Shown: in pieces, positions 7,554 through 15,836 of the stretch
Layout: each line of letters opens with the position of its first letter
Position numbering within the stretch: position 1 is the stretch's first letter
Source of the DNA: an uncultured Alphaproteobacteria bacterium
GTDB taxonomy: Bacteria > Pseudomonadota > Alphaproteobacteria > HIMB59
Reading direction: 5' to 3'
NCBI GenBank assembly: GCA_902555695.1
Contig: CACDTV010000005.1
Coordinates: forward strand, 1-63,751
DNA: 63,751 nucleotides
The notes under the pieces: model-generated
The model's database searches: none
What the model saw: the letters and a program-made list of their open reading frames with translations, nothing else
Told to the model about the DNA's origin: nothing
Made by a program: the position numbers and the translations under genes

Positions 7554-8548
7554 TTTAATATTCTTTTAAAGAGTGTTGGTAATGCAATCTGGTTAGTTTT
7601 TGATTTTTCTATCCATACTGAATTGTTAATTTTTAATTTTTTCAGATTAAGTTTATAAACATTTATTTGGAAGAGATTATTTGTAATTGTAAATTTAAAA
7701 CTTTTGATTTTTTCTTTATTTTTTAAATTTAAATTTGCTATAAATTCTTTGTCCAAATTTGAGGGCAAATGGATAAAGTTTTTGTAAAATTGAAATTTTG
7801 GTTTTTTTATAAAACAAATATGTAAAGGAGAGTTTATTAAATAGAAATCTATTTCCTTATTATTTTTTTTTACATTTTTATTATTTTTAAATGATTGGAA
7901 AGCTGATTTACAAAAACTAGAAAATATGCATTTGGAGCATTCGGGGCTATTTTTTTTGCAAATAATAGAGCTATAATCCATCATCGACTCAGCTAAACTC
8001 CTATAAGAAATCTTTTTTTTACAAGCTAAACTAATTATTTCTTCGATCTCATCATCATTGAGTTTGAAACCAGATACTCTCTGTATTAATCTTTTAACAT
8101 TGATATCAACTGGGAATGATTTTTTATTATGGCCGATAGCTAATATCGCGCTTGAAGTATATTTCCCAACACCAGGCAAAGAGATAAGACTATCTCTATC
8201 ATCTGGTAATTTACCATTATAGCTATTGTTAATAATTGTTACTGCTTTGAATAAATTCTCTGCCCTCTTGTAATAACCTAATCCTGACCAAACTTTTAAT
8301 AAATGTTCTAATCTTTTATTCTTAAAGGAATTAAAACTTGGAAAAATATTTATAATTTCTAATATTTTATTTTCTACTGTTTTAACAGTTGTTTGTTGTA
8401 GCATAATTTCTGATAAATAAGTTAAGTATAAATTTCTATTCCTTCTCCAATATAAGTTTCTTTGATTTTTTTTAAACCAATGTAGGATTAAAGGGATAAA
8501 TTTGTTTTTATGAAAAAGTTCTCCAAGCTCAATGATATTGCTTTTCAT
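7550..8548 (-). CDS. mutY: A/G-specific adenine DNA glycosylase
   Basis: Excises adenine opposite 8-oxoguanine. LSEIMLQQT carries the catalytic Glu, LPGVGKYTS is the helix-hairpin-helix, and FPVDINVKRL supplies the catalytic Asp. The 4Fe-4S ligands follow as C-x6-C-x2-C-x5-C (CKKNSPECSKCIFSSFC). The C-terminal NUDIX-like recognition domain is present but weak, giving 332 aa. From the ATG at 8548 it overlaps the divergent dciA by 39 nt; no better internal start is visible, so the overlap may be real. The order mutY-dciA-dsbA-smc is found in other alphaproteobacteria. Confidence 0.92.
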   Translation of the reverse strand: MKSNIIELGELFHKNKFIPLILHWFKKNQRNLYWRRNRNLYLTYLSEIMLQQTTVKTVENKILEIINIFPSFNSFKNKRLEHLLKVWSGLGYYKRAENLFKAVTIINNSYNGKLPDDRDSLISLPGVGKYTSSAILAIGHNKKSFPVDINVKRLIQRVSGFKLNDDEIEEIISLACKKKISYRSLAESMMDYSSIICKKNSPECSKCIFSSFCKSAFQSFKNNKNVKKNNKEIDFYLINSPLHICFIKKPKFQFYKNFIHLPSNLDKEFIANLNLKNKEKIKSFKFTITNNLFQINVYKLNLKKLKINNSVWIEKSKTNQIALPTLFKRILN

Positions 8549-8962
8549 CTTGTAAATAAGGTAAATAAAAAAAAGCTAAAAATAAATACTCTTATTCTAA
8601 AAAACTGGGAGTATATTTTTGGCAATAACAATAAATTTGTTCAATTAAAAAAAACTATAATAAATAATAAAACAGAATCTGTAATTCTTGAATTAAGTGT
8701 TAGCCCAGAAAAATCTTTCGAAATGCATTCAAGTACAAATGAAATAGTCATAAAAATTGAGGAAGTAACTGGAGTGAAAGTAAATAAAATCCTATTTTTT
8801 CAAGATCTTTCTGATAAGAATTTAGAAAATAGTAATATTTCAAATTTATCAATGAAAGCAGAAGGAAAAACTCTTAATAATCAAAAATTTAATGATATAA
8901 AAGACGAAGAAGTAAGATCTATTTTTGAAAATATTAATAAAAAGTTATATGAAAAAAATTAG
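8510..8962 (+). CDS. DciA-like helicase loader (DUF721)
   Basis: A 150-aa protein with the DUF721/DciA pattern: an N-terminal helix-turn segment, ILKNWEYIFGNNNKFVQ (compare W-x(4)-G at the family core), then beta strands ending ILELSVSPEKSFEM and a helix leading to VNKILFFQ. DciA loads or aids replicative helicase DnaB in bacteria that lack DnaC and DnaI. The C-terminal 40 residues are polar and probably disordered. The location between mutY and dsbA is the usual alphaproteobacterial place for this family. Assignment rests on pattern and context, and the sequence is divergent. Confidence 0.75.
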   Translation: MKKFSKLNDIAFHLVNKVNKKKLKINTLILKNWEYIFGNNNKFVQLKKTIINNKTESVILELSVSPEKSFEMHSSTNEIVIKIEEVTGVKVNKILFFQDLSDKNLENSNISNLSMKAEGKTLNNQKFNDIKDEEVRSIFENINKKLYEKN

Positions 8963-9566
8963 TCTGATATTTTTTTTGGTTGCACTATCAGCAAATCCTG
9001 CAATATCAAAAATTTATGAATACAAAAACTATTTAGAGGACAACAACATTCAACCTCTTGTTATATCGTCTGAAGAAAATTCAGTTGATATTATTGAGTT
9101 TTCATCATTCAGTTGCTCACACTGTGCTGCATTTCACAATGAAACACTTAAAGAATTAAAAGAAAGTAGCGTTTATAAAAATATTAATTTTTACTTAATT
9201 GATTTTCCTTTAAATCAAGCTGCTTTTTATGGAGCTATTATTGCAAATTGTAGTGAAAATGTTCGTACAAGCTATGTTGACTCTGTCTATGAAAACTATG
9301 ATGTTTGGACAAAAGCAAGTTCTGGAGAAGAAATTATTGAATTACTTAATAGCTACGGATTGCAACATGGTCTTGGGGATGAAGAGTTACAATCTTGCTT
9401 AAAAGATGAGAATTCTCATAATGAACTTTTATCCCTTCAAGTTGATGCTCAAAACATTTTTGGTGTTGAGAGCACGCCTACATTTTTAATTAATGGTGAG
9501 AAAGTTCAGGGTAATCGACCTGCATCAGAATTTATAAAAATAATAAATAAAAAATTGAATAATTAA
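8949..9566 (+). CDS. DsbA-family periplasmic thiol oxidoreductase
   Basis: Probably oxidises thiols in exported proteins. I choose the ATG at 8949 because it gives a proper signal peptide (MKKISLIFFLVALSANPAIS); the upstream ATG at 8925 adds a basic extension. The thioredoxin-fold active site is FSSFSCSHCAAFH, a CSHC dipeptide rather than the classic CPHC, and the cis-Pro loop is VESTPTFLINGE. The mature protein is about 185 aa, like DsbA. The start overlaps the dciA stop by 14 nt, and smc follows after 1 nt. A DsbB partner is encoded at 48.4 kb. Confidence 0.88.
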   Translation: MKKISLIFFLVALSANPAISKIYEYKNYLEDNNIQPLVISSEENSVDIIEFSSFSCSHCAAFHNETLKELKESSVYKNINFYLIDFPLNQAAFYGAIIANCSENVRTSYVDSVYENYDVWTKASSGEEIIELLNSYGLQHGLGDEELQSCLKDENSHNELLSLQVDAQNIFGVESTPTFLINGEKVQGNRPASEFIKIINKKLNN

Positions 9567-9567
9567 T

Positions 9568-12168
9568 TTGTTATCTTTAGATAAACTCTCAATTAAAGGT
9601 TTTAAATCTTTTGTAGAGCCAACAGATTTTGAAATCAAAAATGGTCTTACTGGTATAGTTGGCCCCAATGGTTGTGGAAAATCAAACATAGTTGAAGCAA
9701 TAAGGTTTGGTTTAGGGGAGGTCTCTGCCAAACAACTTCGTGGCAAAGAGATTGATGATTTAATTTTCAATGGAACTGATAATCGGCCCTCATGGAATAT
9801 CGCTGAAGTAGGTTTGTTTGTAAATATTGATGGAAGTGATTTAGAAAATAAATTTCAATCCAAACAATTAGAAATTGCAAGAAAGATATGGAGAGGAGAA
9901 GGAACGAATTCATTCATAAATGGTAAAGAGGTAAGATTGAAAGATATTCAATTGCTATTTGCTGACGCCTCTACATCAGCTAGATCAACTTCGATAGTTA
10001 GTCAAGGTCGTATTGGAGCAATCACGCAAGCGAAACCAGAAGATAGAAAAATGGTTTTAGAGGAAGCTGCGGGAATACTCGGCCTGCAATCCAGAAGGCA
10101 TGATGCAGAGTTGAGGTTGAAAGGTGCCAATAATAATCTATTGAGGGTAGAGGATGTTATTCAAACATACGAAGAACAATTAGCTATTCTTAAAAAACAA
10201 GCTAAAGAAGCTGAAAGATTTAGAAATATATCAACATTAATCAAGAATGCGGAAGCGTCTGTATTTTTCGTAAAAAGAAATGAACTTCAACTTATTCTTG
10301 AAAGACTTAATGAAGAAAAAGATAAAATAAAAGTAAAACTCGCTGATTTTCAGGGAGATGTATCAATTCAAGATCAAGCTTATGAGGATTTGAAACTTAA
10401 AATTCCACCAATGAGAGAGAAATCATACTCATTGAATAGTGAACTTGATAGGTTGAATATGACTGTAGAAAATCTTAAACAGGAAGAATTACGTTTTGAA
10501 GAGCACAAAATAAACCTCGAGCATCGTGTAAAACAACTTAATCAAGACTTACAAATTGAGCAAACACAATTCGAAGAAACGACCAGTAAAATCAAAACTA
10601 TTAGAAAAGATATTGAAGATTTATCCTCTAAGGAATTTGAAGCTGAAAATCGAGACAGTAACGTCAATCAATCAGATAGAAGTTTATTAAACAATATTTC
10701 CTTTGATAAAAAATATGAAAATGCAGTAGCTGCTATTTTTGGTAAAGAACTTTTAGCATCATTGGAACCTGATGATATTTATTATTGGAGTGAGCACTCA
10801 GGTGAGCAGGCCAATAAAGAGTTTAGTTTTAATTGTGAACCAGCTTCTAAAGTTATTAAAGCTCCAAACCAAATAATAAATAAGCTTAATAATGTTGCCA
10901 TTGTATCTTCAAAAAAAGAAGGTATAGAAAATCATACAAAAATAAATATTGGACAAGCTATAGTCGATCTAGAGGGTAATTTGTGGCGTTGGGATGGGCT
11001 TTTTATTTCCAGTAGTTATGAGGCTAATATCTCAACAATACTGTCAGAATTAAAAGAAAAGAGGCTAAACGATCTTAAAAAGCAAGTTCTTGAGTGGGAA
11101 AGAATTTTAGAGGTCACTGTTCAAAAAACCGAGGACTTAAATCAAAGAATAAAAACTGCTAAAGAAGAATTAGAAATTTCTGAAAACAATCCAGGAGATA
11201 TTGATAGCAAAAGACAATTTTTACTTAATAAAATTAAGCAACTAGATGACGAAAAAAAACTTTTTGACAATAAATTACAAGAGCAAGAAAATCTTTTAGA
11301 AAACCTCTCAAAAGAGCTGAGAAATAAAGAACAAAATTACTCTGTTGTAAAAGAGGAGCTAATACGAAAGGAGTCAGAAATTTCAAATTATTCAAATAAT
11401 CTAACTCAGCTCGCTCAATCATGTAGAGAAAAAATTAATGTTGATTTATTAAATTTAGAAAATGAGGTAGATAAATTCAAAAGAGATGATGATTTAGAGA
11501 CCGCAGAGAAAAGAGTATTAAGATTAAACGCTGAAAGGGAGAGAATTGGTGCTGTAAACTTACTTGCTGAAGATGAATATGTAAAATTAAGAGAAAAAGT
11601 TGATGAAACAATTAAAGATAAAAATGAAATTCAAGAATCTATAGAAAAATTACATCAGGCAATTAATAAAATTAATAAAGAAGGTGTATTGAGACTAAAA
11701 GAAGCTTTTAAAATTGTTAATGAAAATTTCGAGAGACTATTCACTAAGTTATTTGGTGGAGGTAAAGCATATCTAAAACTTATCCAAAATGATGAAGATC
11801 CTTTAAACTCTGGTTTGGAGATATTTGCCAGTCCTCCAGGTAAGAAAATGCAAAATATAACTTTATTATCTGGAGGTGAGCAGGCTTTAACTGCAATTTC
11901 ATTATTATTTGCTGTATTTATAGCGAACCCATCACCTTTTTGTATATTAGATGAGGTTGATGCTCCTCTAGATGACAATAATGTGGATAGATTTTGTAGT
12001 ATGGTTGAAGAAATTTCAGAAAAAGTTCAAACCAAATTTATTATTGTTACTCATAATCGAATGACAATGTCTAGAGTAGACAGACTCTATGGTGTTACAA
12101 TGCCCGAGGAGGGAATTTCTCAAATAGTCTCTGTTGAATTAGAAGAAGCCGTAAAGTACGCTGAATAA
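9568..12168 (+). CDS. smc: Chromosome segregation ATPase SMC, short-armed
   Basis: Condensin-type ATPase that organises and separates chromosomes. The N-terminal head has Walker A GPNGCGKSN (about 32-40) and the R-loop-like SARSTSIVSQGRIGAI; the C-terminal head has signature LLSGGEQAL and Walker B ILDEVDAPLDD. Between them lie two coiled-coil arms of roughly 200 residues each and a reduced hinge (about 365-490; FDKKYENAVAAIFGKELL and IVDLEGNLWRWDGLF). At 866 aa it is about 300 shorter than usual SMC, with the loss spread over both arms. The start is a TTG 1 nt after the dsbA stop. The stop TAA overlaps the atpI ATG as TAATG. No scpA or scpB is nearby. Confidence 0.93.
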   Translation: MLSLDKLSIKGFKSFVEPTDFEIKNGLTGIVGPNGCGKSNIVEAIRFGLGEVSAKQLRGKEIDDLIFNGTDNRPSWNIAEVGLFVNIDGSDLENKFQSKQLEIARKIWRGEGTNSFINGKEVRLKDIQLLFADASTSARSTSIVSQGRIGAITQAKPEDRKMVLEEAAGILGLQSRRHDAELRLKGANNNLLRVEDVIQTYEEQLAILKKQAKEAERFRNISTLIKNAEASVFFVKRNELQLILERLNEEKDKIKVKLADFQGDVSIQDQAYEDLKLKIPPMREKSYSLNSELDRLNMTVENLKQEELRFEEHKINLEHRVKQLNQDLQIEQTQFEETTSKIKTIRKDIEDLSSKEFEAENRDSNVNQSDRSLLNNISFDKKYENAVAAIFGKELLASLEPDDIYYWSEHSGEQANKEFSFNCEPASKVIKAPNQIINKLNNVAIVSSKKEGIENHTKINIGQAIVDLEGNLWRWDGLFISSSYEANISTILSELKEKRLNDLKKQVLEWERILEVTVQKTEDLNQRIKTAKEELEISENNPGDIDSKRQFLLNKIKQLDDEKKLFDNKLQEQENLLENLSKELRNKEQNYSVVKEELIRKESEISNYSNNLTQLAQSCREKINVDLLNLENEVDKFKRDDDLETAEKRVLRLNAERERIGAVNLLAEDEYVKLREKVDETIKDKNEIQESIEKLHQAINKINKEGVLRLKEAFKIVNENFERLFTKLFGGGKAYLKLIQNDEDPLNSGLEIFASPPGKKMQNITLLSGGEQALTAISLLFAVFIANPSPFCILDEVDAPLDDNNVDRFCSMVEEISEKVQTKFIIVTHNRMTMSRVDRLYGVTMPEEGISQIVSVELEEAVKYAE

Positions 12169-12404
12169 TGGCAAATGATGAAGAAAATGATAATAAAAAG
12201 CCAAGTATGCAAGGTCTTAGCTTTGCTTATAGAATCTCAACTGAATTATTAGGCGCTTTAATTGTTTCTGTTGTTATTGGATTGTTGATTGATAAGGTGT
12301 TTGATAGCAAACCTATTGGTTTAATAACGTTGATAATACTTGGTTTTTTTGCAGGTTTATTGAATATTTACAGGCTTATACGTCGCATAGAAAACTCTAA
12401 ATAA
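12168..12404 (+). CDS. atpI: ATP synthase accessory membrane protein AtpI
   Basis: A 78-aa protein with two hydrophobic helices (about 28-46 and 52-72) separated by a short polar turn, ending in a basic tail NIYRLIRRIE. This is the pattern of AtpI/AtpZ proteins, which assist assembly of the c-ring and possibly Mg2+ handling. It opens the F0 gene run, 17 nt before atpB. Translation is likely coupled to smc because the codons overlap (TAATG). The identity rests on topology, size and position. Confidence 0.85.
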   Translation: MANDEENDNKKPSMQGLSFAYRISTELLGALIVSVVIGLLIDKVFDSKPIGLITLIILGFFAGLLNIYRLIRRIENSK

Positions 12405-12421
12405 ATCTGTTTTATTACCTC

Positions 12422-13174
12422 ATGGCTAAGGGTGAGAGTCCTCTCAAACAGTTTGAAATACAACCCATTGTTGACATTAATTTCCTAGGTTTTGATATCT
12501 CTTTTACAAATTCTGCTCTATGGATGACTATTACAACAGCGTTTATTTTAATTTTTTTTACAGTGCCTTTTTTAAAAGCAAAAAAAACAAACTCTGTAAG
12601 TGACCTTTACCCGACCAGAATGCAAGTTGCTGCTGAGCTTGGTTTTAATTTTATAAATAGTTTATTAGCAGACACTGTAGGTAAAGAGGGCAAAAAATAC
12701 TTTCCTTTAGTTTTTACTTTGTTCATGTTTATTTTATTTGGAAATCTTTTTGGTATGATTCCTTACAGCTTTACTTTTACTAGCCATATCATAGTGACTT
12801 TAGCTCTTGCAATGGGTGTGTTTATCTTTGTTACAGTTTTAGGTTTTGTAAAACATGGCGTAAAATTTTTTAGCTTTTTTGTTATCCCTGGCTTGCCCGT
12901 ATATATGCTTCCTTTATTGATACCAATTGAAATAATATCTTATCTCTCCAGACCAATAAGCTTATCTGTTAGACTTTTTGCTAACATGCTTGCTGGTCAT
13001 ACTTTACTAAAAGTTTTTGCAGGGTTTGTCTCTGCGCTAGGTTTTTTTGGAATTTTGCCATTAGTATTCATAATAGCTTTAACAGGTTTAGAAATATTAA
13101 TTGCATTTTTGCAGGCATATGTTTTTGCAATATTAACATGTTTGTATATTAACGACGCTTTACACTTACACTAG
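12422..13174 (+). CDS. atpB: ATP synthase F0 subunit a
   Basis: Forms the proton half-channels beside the c-ring in the inner membrane. The 250-aa protein has about six hydrophobic segments. The key arginine is in RPISLSVRLFANMLAGH (about 176-192, Arg of SVRLFANM), and the last helix carries LEILIAFLQAYVFAIL with the conserved Glu and Gln. The N terminus FEIQPIV fits alphaproteobacterial subunit a. The start is the ATG at 12422. A stop at 13172-13174 is followed by the very strong ribosome site of atpE. Confidence 0.96.
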   Translation: MAKGESPLKQFEIQPIVDINFLGFDISFTNSALWMTITTAFILIFFTVPFLKAKKTNSVSDLYPTRMQVAAELGFNFINSLLADTVGKEGKKYFPLVFTLFMFILFGNLFGMIPYSFTFTSHIIVTLALAMGVFIFVTVLGFVKHGVKFFSFFVIPGLPVYMLPLLIPIEIISYLSRPISLSVRLFANMLAGHTLLKVFAGFVSALGFFGILPLVFIIALTGLEILIAFLQAYVFAILTCLYINDALHLH

Positions 13175-13182
13175 ATGAACAT

Positions 13183-13189
13183 AAGGAGG
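13183..13189 (+). promoter_or_regulatory. Strong Shine-Dalgarno for atpE
   Basis: AAGGAGG lies 5 nt before the atpE ATG, a full match to the anti-Shine-Dalgarno core. Most genes here have weak or no visible site, so this marks the c subunit for higher translation, fitting the 10-15 copies of c per enzyme. Confidence 0.85.
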
Positions 13190-13194
13190 TAAAT

Positions 13195-13422
13195 ATGGAA
13201 CTAGTTGAAGGACTAAAATACTTGGGTGCAGGTTTAGCAGTGATCGGCGTGATCGGTGCTGGAATTGGTATTGGCAATGTTTTTGCTGCTTTTATTACTG
13301 CTGTTGGAAGAAATCCAGCTGCAAGAAACGAAGTTTTTACCATGACAATGTTAGGTTTTGCCCTAGTTGAAGCTATTGCTTTATTTGCATTGGTCATAGC
13401 ATTAGTAATTCTGTTTTCTTAA
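13195..13422 (+). CDS. atpE: ATP synthase F0 subunit c
   Basis: The 75-aa rotor ring protein is two helices with a polar loop (GRNPAARNE). Helix 1 has the glycine pattern GAGLAVIGVIGAGIGIG; helix 2 carries the ion-binding Glu in GFALVEAIALFALV. The residue after Glu is Ala rather than the Ser/Thr typical of sodium-binding rings, which points to proton coupling. An exceptional ribosome site precedes it and the b' gene follows after 17 nt. Confidence 0.97.
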   Translation: MELVEGLKYLGAGLAVIGVIGAGIGIGNVFAAFITAVGRNPAARNEVFTMTMLGFALVEAIALFALVIALVILFS

Positions 13423-13439
13423 CAGGGACTGACTAACGG

Positions 13440-13898
13440 ATGCCTCAATTAGAGCAAGTAGAGTTTTTTATATCTCAGCTTTTTTGGCTGGGTGTTTTTT
13501 TTGTAATACTGTTTTCAGTATTGACATACATAACACTTCCTAAAATTAGAGCTTTTTTGAATCAAAGAGATGATTTTATAAAATCACATATCTCAAAACA
13601 AGATGAATTAATCAAAAAAGCTGAGTCAATAATTGAAAACTACGAAGCTAAACTTACTGAGGCAAAGAACGAAGCATCACAAATTATTAATGATGCCAAA
13701 GATAAAGCTTTAAAAGAAAGTGAAGACTTAATCAAAGCTACGGAAGAAAAGATTCAACATGAAATCAAACAAACTGAGGAAAGAGTCGCGAAAGAAAAGG
13801 ATACTGCGATATCTGAACTAAACGATCAACTTAAAGACTCAGCAACTAATTTTTTGTCAAAAGTAACTAACATAGAAAAGGGTAATATCAACCTTTAA
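13440..13898 (+). CDS. atpG: ATP synthase F0 subunit b'
   Basis: A peripheral-stalk subunit. One N-terminal membrane helix (about 8-28, FFISQLFWLGVFFVILFSVL) is followed by LPKIRAFLNQRDDFI and a long charged coiled coil to residue 152. Position directly after atpE and before a second b-like gene identifies it as b', the pair that alphaproteobacteria and phototrophs use in place of a b homodimer. Its stop overlaps the start of the next gene by 1 nt. The symbol for b' varies between databases (atpG, atpX, atpF'). Confidence 0.88.
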   Translation: MPQLEQVEFFISQLFWLGVFFVILFSVLTYITLPKIRAFLNQRDDFIKSHISKQDELIKKAESIIENYEAKLTEAKNEASQIINDAKDKALKESEDLIKATEEKIQHEIKQTEERVAKEKDTAISELNDQLKDSATNFLSKVTNIEKGNINL

Positions 13899-14383
13899 TG
13901 AGCTATTTATTTCAAGATCCTAAGTTCTGGTTATTAATTTCATTTATTACATTTATTATTCTAATGATTAAACCTTTCAAAAGTATGATGATTGGTGGTC
14001 TAGACTCAAAAATAAATGAAATAAAAGAAAATATTGATAAATCTCTTAAATCCTTTTCTGAAGCTGAAATAAAGTTAAAAGATGCAGAAAAACAAACTGA
14101 AGATCTATCTAACAAAATTGATGAGATCATAAACAATGCTAAGTCCCAGTCTGAAGCTATCTCAAAAAATATAATTGATAAAACTGCCTTAACGATCCAA
14201 TCAAAAGAAAAGAACTCTCTGGACAGAATAAAACAAATAGAGCTCTCTGCTGTCCAATCAATCAAAAATCAGGCTTCAATTGAGCTGAACAAATTAATTA
14301 TCAATTATTTTTCAGAAATATCTGAGGATAGTAAGGCTAAAATATTAAACAAAAGTATTATTGATCTTAAAACTATTAACTAA
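13898..14383 (+). CDS. atpF: ATP synthase F0 subunit b
   Basis: The second stalk subunit, 161 aa. It has one N-terminal membrane helix (about 9-26, KFWLLISFITFIILMI) and a cytoplasmic coiled coil rich in Lys, Glu and Ser. It follows b' in the F0 run and ends it. F1 genes (atpHAGDC) are not in the window, as expected for alphaproteobacteria, where F0 and F1 are separate operons. After the stop there are 71 nt without a gene before thrB; I see no hairpin terminator there. Confidence 0.88.
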   Translation: MSYLFQDPKFWLLISFITFIILMIKPFKSMMIGGLDSKINEIKENIDKSLKSFSEAEIKLKDAEKQTEDLSNKIDEIINNAKSQSEAISKNIIDKTALTIQSKEKNSLDRIKQIELSAVQSIKNQASIELNKLIINYFSEISEDSKAKILNKSIIDLKTIN

Positions 14384-14454
14384 CAACTTTAACCACCACT
14401 GTTTTAAATAAGTATCTTTATCTATCACAATTTAAACTCTAAAATTAACTATAA

Positions 14455-15396
14455 ATGGCAGTTTATACCGAAGTATCTCTTTCTGAGGCTCAAGAATTAT
14501 TTCAACCTCTAGGAAAAATAATTGAATTTGAGGGTATTAAAGAGGGAGTTGAAAATACTAATTATTTAGTGAAATTAAGCGATAATAAAAAATTTATTTT
14601 AACTCTATTTGAGAAAAGAACTGAAGAACAAGATTTACCTTATTTTAATAATTTAATGAAATTATTTTATGATAATGGCATTTCTTGTCCATTAAGTTTG
14701 ACTTTGAATAATAAAAACTTATTTAAAATAAAAGGCAAACCCTGTTGTATTTATAGTTTTATTGAAGGTAGTCCAGTAGTGAAGCCTAATTTAGAGCAAT
14801 TGAAATCACTAGGAAATTCAATTGCTAAGTTACATCAATTTGGAGATTATTCCGAACTTTTTAGAGAAAATATGATGCTATTACCCACATGGAAGTTTAT
14901 TACAAGTCAGTTTTCTAAAAACGAAACAAAAATAAATTCTAGTGAATACAAATATATATTGAATAACATTCATACATTAAGTGATAGTTTTCCCCAAAAT
15001 TTAAGAAAGATAAACATTCACGCAGATTTATTTAAAGACAACATATTTTTTGTTGGAGATCAGGTTTCAGGATTTATAGATTTCTTTTTTTCATGTACAG
15101 ATACAATCATTTATGATTTGGCTACTTTTGTGAATGCTTGGTTTTTTTCAGAAAATAAATTTATTGAAGAAAATTATGTGAGTTTCTTAAGATCTTATAA
15201 AGAGAGTATCGAATTAACACCAGAAGAGAAAAGCCACTTTAATTTTTATTTAAAAGTGAGTGCAATTCGTTTTTTTTTAACAAGAATTTATGATTTAAAT
15301 TTTAATCTTGAAGGAGACGTTAAACATAAAAATCCCTTGGAGTTTTTTGAAATATTTAAATTTCATGAGAATAATAATTTACAGGACTTTTTTTGA
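14455..15396 (+). CDS. thrB: Homoserine kinase, APH-fold type
   Basis: Phosphorylates L-homoserine for threonine synthesis. This 313-aa enzyme belongs to the ThrB type found in alphaproteobacteria and Pseudomonas, with an aminoglycoside-phosphotransferase fold rather than the GHMP fold. GVENTNYLVKL is the nucleotide loop, INIHADLFKDNIFF is the catalytic loop with Asp and Asn, and SGFIDFFFSCTDTIIYDLA is the Mg-binding segment. thrC lies 1.7 kb away on the other strand. The TGA stop overlaps the TTG start of rnhA. Confidence 0.93.
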   Translation: MAVYTEVSLSEAQELFQPLGKIIEFEGIKEGVENTNYLVKLSDNKKFILTLFEKRTEEQDLPYFNNLMKLFYDNGISCPLSLTLNNKNLFKIKGKPCCIYSFIEGSPVVKPNLEQLKSLGNSIAKLHQFGDYSELFRENMMLLPTWKFITSQFSKNETKINSSEYKYILNNIHTLSDSFPQNLRKINIHADLFKDNIFFVGDQVSGFIDFFFSCTDTIIYDLATFVNAWFFSENKFIEENYVSFLRSYKESIELTPEEKSHFNFYLKVSAIRFFLTRIYDLNFNLEGDVKHKNPLEFFEIFKFHENNNLQDFF

Positions 15397-15836
15397 TAAA
15401 GGTATACACAGATGGCTCATGTCTCGGAAACCCTGGAAATGGGGGTTGGGCGTTTTTAATAATTAATAAAAATGATATTTCTTATAGAGCTGGATTTGAA
15501 AGAAATGCAACAAATAATCAAATGGAGCTAATGGCAGCAATCAAAGCGTTAGAATTCCTTGATCAGCATAATGATATAAATCTTAATACCGATAGTAATT
15601 ATGTTAAACAAGGCATCACAAATTGGATATTTAATTGGAAAAAAAATAATTGGAAAACCTCATCTAAAAAGCCTGTAAAAAATAAAGAGCTTTGGGAACG
15701 ATTAGACGAATTAAATCTTAGTAAAAATATTAATTGGATTTGGGTAAAGGCACATAATATCGATGAATTTAATAACCAAGTTGATATTCTTGCTAGAAAA
15801 GCGGCAGAAAATTTAACTGAGTCTTCGTTTAACTAG
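15393..15836 (+). CDS. rnhA: Ribonuclease HI
   Basis: Degrades the RNA strand of RNA-DNA hybrids. The 147-aa protein has VYTDGSCLGNPGNGGWAF with the first catalytic Asp, NNQMELMAAI with Glu, LNTDSNYVKQGI with the second Asp, and WVKAHNIDEFNNQVD with the mobile His and last Asp. The start is TTG in a TTGA overlap with the thrB stop. The 3' end overlaps the convergent M16 peptidase gene by 24 nt. Both RNase H types (HI and HII) are in the window. Confidence 0.95.
   Translation: MIKVYTDGSCLGNPGNGGWAFLIINKNDISYRAGFERNATNNQMELMAAIKALEFLDQHNDINLNTDSNYVKQGITNWIFNWKKNNWKTSSKKPVKNKELWERLDELNLSKNINWIWVKAHNIDEFNNQVDILARKAAENLTESSFN

Noticed and set aside
11655..11978. Minus-strand ORF of 107 codons inside smc.
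   Set aside because: Antisense shadow of the SMC C-terminal head; its content mirrors the conserved Walker B region.
14384..14454. Possible terminator and thrB promoter between atpF and thrB.
   Set aside because: I found no GC hairpin with a T run and no -35/-10 pair better than chance in this A+T-rich gap.
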